DNA from: Opitutaceae bacterium
GTDB taxonomy: Bacteria > Verrucomicrobiota > Verrucomicrobiia > Opitutales > Opitutaceae
Direction: 5' to 3'
Length of the DNA stretch: 7,450 nt
NCBI GenBank assembly: GCA_020847775.1
Contig: JADLBI010000298.1
Coordinates: 1-7,450, forward strand
Below the pieces are notes generated by a model. The model was not told the DNA's origin and made no database searches. It was given only the letters and a program-made list of their open reading frames with translations. How positions within the stretch are numbered: position 1 is the first letter of the stretch; each line of letters opens with the position of its first letter. Positions 5,727 through 7,450 of the stretch are shown here, in pieces. The position numbers were made by a program, and so were the translations under genes.

Positions 5727-6512
5727 TTACTGATGGCGTTGCCACGAGAGCTTGTGCTGATCGATCCAGCGGTAGTGGTCGGCGTAGCGCAGGCCGGCCG
5801 CAGAGTTCTCGTCGAGGATGACTGTGGCGCGAGGGTGCAATTGCAGGGCGGAGCCAGGGCAGATGGCGGCGAGTGGCCCTTCAACCATGTGCTCGACAGC
5901 GCGCACCTTGGCCGGGCCGAAAGCGAGCAGGAGGCAGCGTCGCGCCTCGAGGATCGTTCCGACACCCATCGTGATGGCGTGCTTGGGCATGGCTTCGAGC
6001 GAGCCGAAGACCTCGCTGTTGTCGCGCAGGGTTTGCTCGGAGAGGATTTTGACCCATGTGCGCGAGCGCAGGGAGCCGGTTGGCTCGTTGAAACCGATGT
6101 GGCCGTTGCGGCCGAGACCGAGGAGCTGGAGGTCAATGCCGCCGGCATCGGCGATGCGTTGTTCATAGCCGCGACATTCGGCGTGCAGATCGGCGGCGGT
6201 GCCGTCGGGCACGTGGGTGCGCTGCCGGTCGATGTTGATGTGACGAAAGAGATTTTCGTCCATGAACCAGCGGTAGGACTGGTCGTGGGTGCCGGACAGG
6301 CCGACGTATTCGTCGAGGTTGAAGGTCGTGACCCGGGAAAAATCGAGGCCCTCCTCGCGGTGGATACGGATGAGCTCCTGATAAAGTCGCAGCGGGGTGC
6401 GGCCGGTGGCGAGGCCGAGGACGGCGTCGGGTTTTTCCCGCACGACGCGGGCTATGATTCGGGCGCCGAGGACACAGCCGGCGTCGGGGTTTTCGCGGAT
6501 GAGGACTTCCAT
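5727..6512 (-). CDS. nagB: Glucosamine-6-phosphate deaminase
   Basis: Converts glucosamine 6-phosphate to fructose 6-phosphate and ammonia, the step feeding amino sugars into glycolysis. It has 261 residues, near the usual 240-266. Seen: GLATGRTP (33-40) phosphate loop, FNLDEY with D67 (proton shuttle), SY..FM.ENLF, GRNGHIGFNEP (134-144) with H138 and E143, SRTWVKIL (150-157) near the position of the E. coli allosteric site, TMGVGTI (181-187) and the AICPGSALQLH end. The residue matching E. coli Asp141 is N136; I recall Asn there in Bacillus-type enzymes, so activity is likely kept. It is the first gene of the operon. The 116 bases between it and the divergent TonB-domain gene must hold the promoter, but I see no convincing -35/-10 pair and no Shine-Dalgarno. 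No nagA or amino-sugar kinase is in view. Confidence 0.95.
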   Translation of the reverse strand: MEVLIRENPDAGCVLGARIIARVVREKPDAVLGLATGRTPLRLYQELIRIHREEGLDFSRVTTFNLDEYVGLSGTHDQSYRWFMDENLFRHINIDRQRTHVPDGTAADLHAECRGYEQRIADAGGIDLQLLGLGRNGHIGFNEPTGSLRSRTWVKILSEQTLRDNSEVFGSLEAMPKHAITMGVGTILEARRCLLLAFGPAKVRAVEHMVEGPLAAICPGSALQLHPRATVILDENSAAGLRYADHYRWIDQHKLSWQRHQ

Positions 6513-6628
6513 GCGCGCAGGCTATACGAAGCGGCGGACGACATTGAATCCGAAAGTGCGGCATAGTCACGATCCGGGGAGGAAAATTGCATTTGTGGCC
6601 ATCGGGGCAATTGCACCCTCGTTGGCGC

Positions 6629-7450
6629 ATGCGAGTGATTTCCGTGCGCGGTGTTTCGATCGGGCTGATGGTGCAACTGATCGCCGCAACCGGTTGGCCG
6701 GTCATGCCACAACCCGCGCCCATGCCGGATCCGGGCCGGTTTTTTCAGGATCAACCCGGTCCCGGCTACACGAAGCCCGGATCAAAAAGCCCAAGGTTAA
6801 GAAAACGACGGCGCCGCACTATCCTCCCGAAATTGCCGCGCTGGGGGTCGAGGGAACGGTTGCAATCATGGTATCGGTGGACGCCAGGGGCCGGCCGGGG
6901 AAGTTGCGGGTGATCCGTTCGGATAATCTCCTGTTGAACCAAGCAGCCTTGGACACGGTGGCCCGATGGGAATTTTCGCCTGGCCGTGTCGGCGGCGAAC
7001 CGGCGGGCATCGACCTGGAGGTGGAGGTCAGGTTTTCCCTGGGCAGCCGCGAGCAGCAGGAAGCGTCGGCCAGCCTGCCGGGCAAATCCCCGGTGCGGCC
7101 GGTGTATCGAGTGGTGCCGGAATATCCGGCCGATGCGGAACTGGTGGCCCTGTCGGGCGAAGTGGTGGTGGAGTTTGTGGTCGGTGAAAAGGGCGAGGTG
7201 CGGGATGCGCAAGTGGTGCAGACCTCGCATTCGGTTTTCAATGACGCGGCAATCAAGGCGATCAAACAGTGGGCGTTCATCCCGGCGCGGGCTCAAGGAC
7301 AACCCAAGGCCACGCGCATGCAGGTGCCGTTTGTTTTCAAGCAACCGGAAGGGCCGTTGAGACAGGAAGTGCGAATCGCCCTGCCCTATGGTTCCGAGCG
7401 GCCGGAGTTGCACGCCACGGCCCAAGCCGCGCAGGCCGTCATCGAGCAAC
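6629..7450 (+). CDS. Tandem TonB C-terminal-domain protein, 3' partial, apparent frameshift at 6784-6788
   Basis: Two TonB C-terminal-like domains lie in one frame (codons from 6784 on, frame of base 6958), open to the window end. Domain 1 (about 6817-7038) has HYPPEIAALGVEGTVAI, VSVDARGRP and WEFSPGRVGG. Domain 2 (about 7105-7341) has EYPADAELVALSGEVVVEF, DAAIKAIKQWAFIPA and VPFVF. Such domains in the periplasm contact TonB-dependent outer-membrane receptors or other envelope partners. The best N terminus is in another frame: ATG at 6629 encodes MRVISVRGVSIGLMVQLIAA, a hydrophobic signal or anchor, then PQPAPMPDPG (proline-rich), up to GSK at about 6784. One missing A in the run 6784-6788 would join the two as KPGSKKPKVKKTTAPHYPP. 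The same-frame upstream sequence is open but histidine- and arginine-rich and looks non-coding; GTG 6595 or TTG 6622 are weaker alternative starts. The domains are sure; start and frame integrity are not. Confidence 0.75.

Noticed and set aside
6513..6545. TATAGC near the nagB start as a -10 box, with ATTCAA 17 bases upstream as a -35 box
   Set aside because: The -35 match is poor and the -10 would place transcription almost at the ATG. This is too weak to annotate.
5733..6566. A 277-residue plus-strand frame opposite nagB, and another at 5135-5821 opposite galM
   Set aside because: Both are antisense to well-recognised enzymes, with low-complexity composition and no motifs.

Overview
The window looks like chromosomal DNA of a high-GC, diderm, heterotrophic bacterium. 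The combination of a sugar-catabolic operon, a TonB-domain protein, a secreted FKBP, genes with almost no Shine-Dalgarno sequences and an outward-facing palindromic repeat fits Verrucomicrobia, Opitutaceae-like. That assignment is an inference from gene content and style, not from a marker gene.

Layout. (1) 1-779 (+) is the 3' part of a RarD-type EamA/DMT permease. It converges on, and overlaps by 35 bases, the next gene. (2) 745-1206 (-) encodes a secreted FKBP-type prolyl isomerase. 1230-1850 (-) encodes a four-cysteine (Fe-S type) uracil-DNA glycosylase. The two are tightly linked; an alternative FKBP start gives an ATGA overlap. (3) 1851-2041 is a 191-base spacer holding two copies of a 29-base palindromic element in opposite orientation, identical except for the centre base. 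(4) 2042-6512 (-) is a compact four-gene operon, transcribed nagB -> galM -> rhaM-like -> a 759-residue fusion oxygenase, with gaps of only 19, 11 and 19 bases. (5) 6513-6628 is a short divergent intergenic region. It is followed by a (+) gene with two tandem TonB C-terminal domains that runs off the window and appears frameshifted at an A run.

The centre of interest is the fusion protein. It joins a MocD-type membrane di-iron desaturase/hydroxylase, a MocE-type Rieske ferredoxin and an NqrF-type FAD/NAD(P)H reductase in one chain, so it looks like a complete, self-sufficient electron-transfer oxygenase. Moc proteins are known from rhizopine (O-methyl-scyllo-inosamine) catabolism, where the oxygenase complex is proposed to remove an O-methyl group. 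Here the fusion is the last gene of an operon of a glucosamine-6-phosphate deaminase and two different sugar mutarotases. This suggests, as a hypothesis, oxidative O-demethylation or hydroxylation of a (methylated) sugar or sugar-like compound feeding into hexose catabolism.

There is no gene-free stretch over 300 bases. No tRNA, rRNA, CRISPR or insertion sequence was seen. Long open frames antisense to the operon are judged to be codon-bias shadows.
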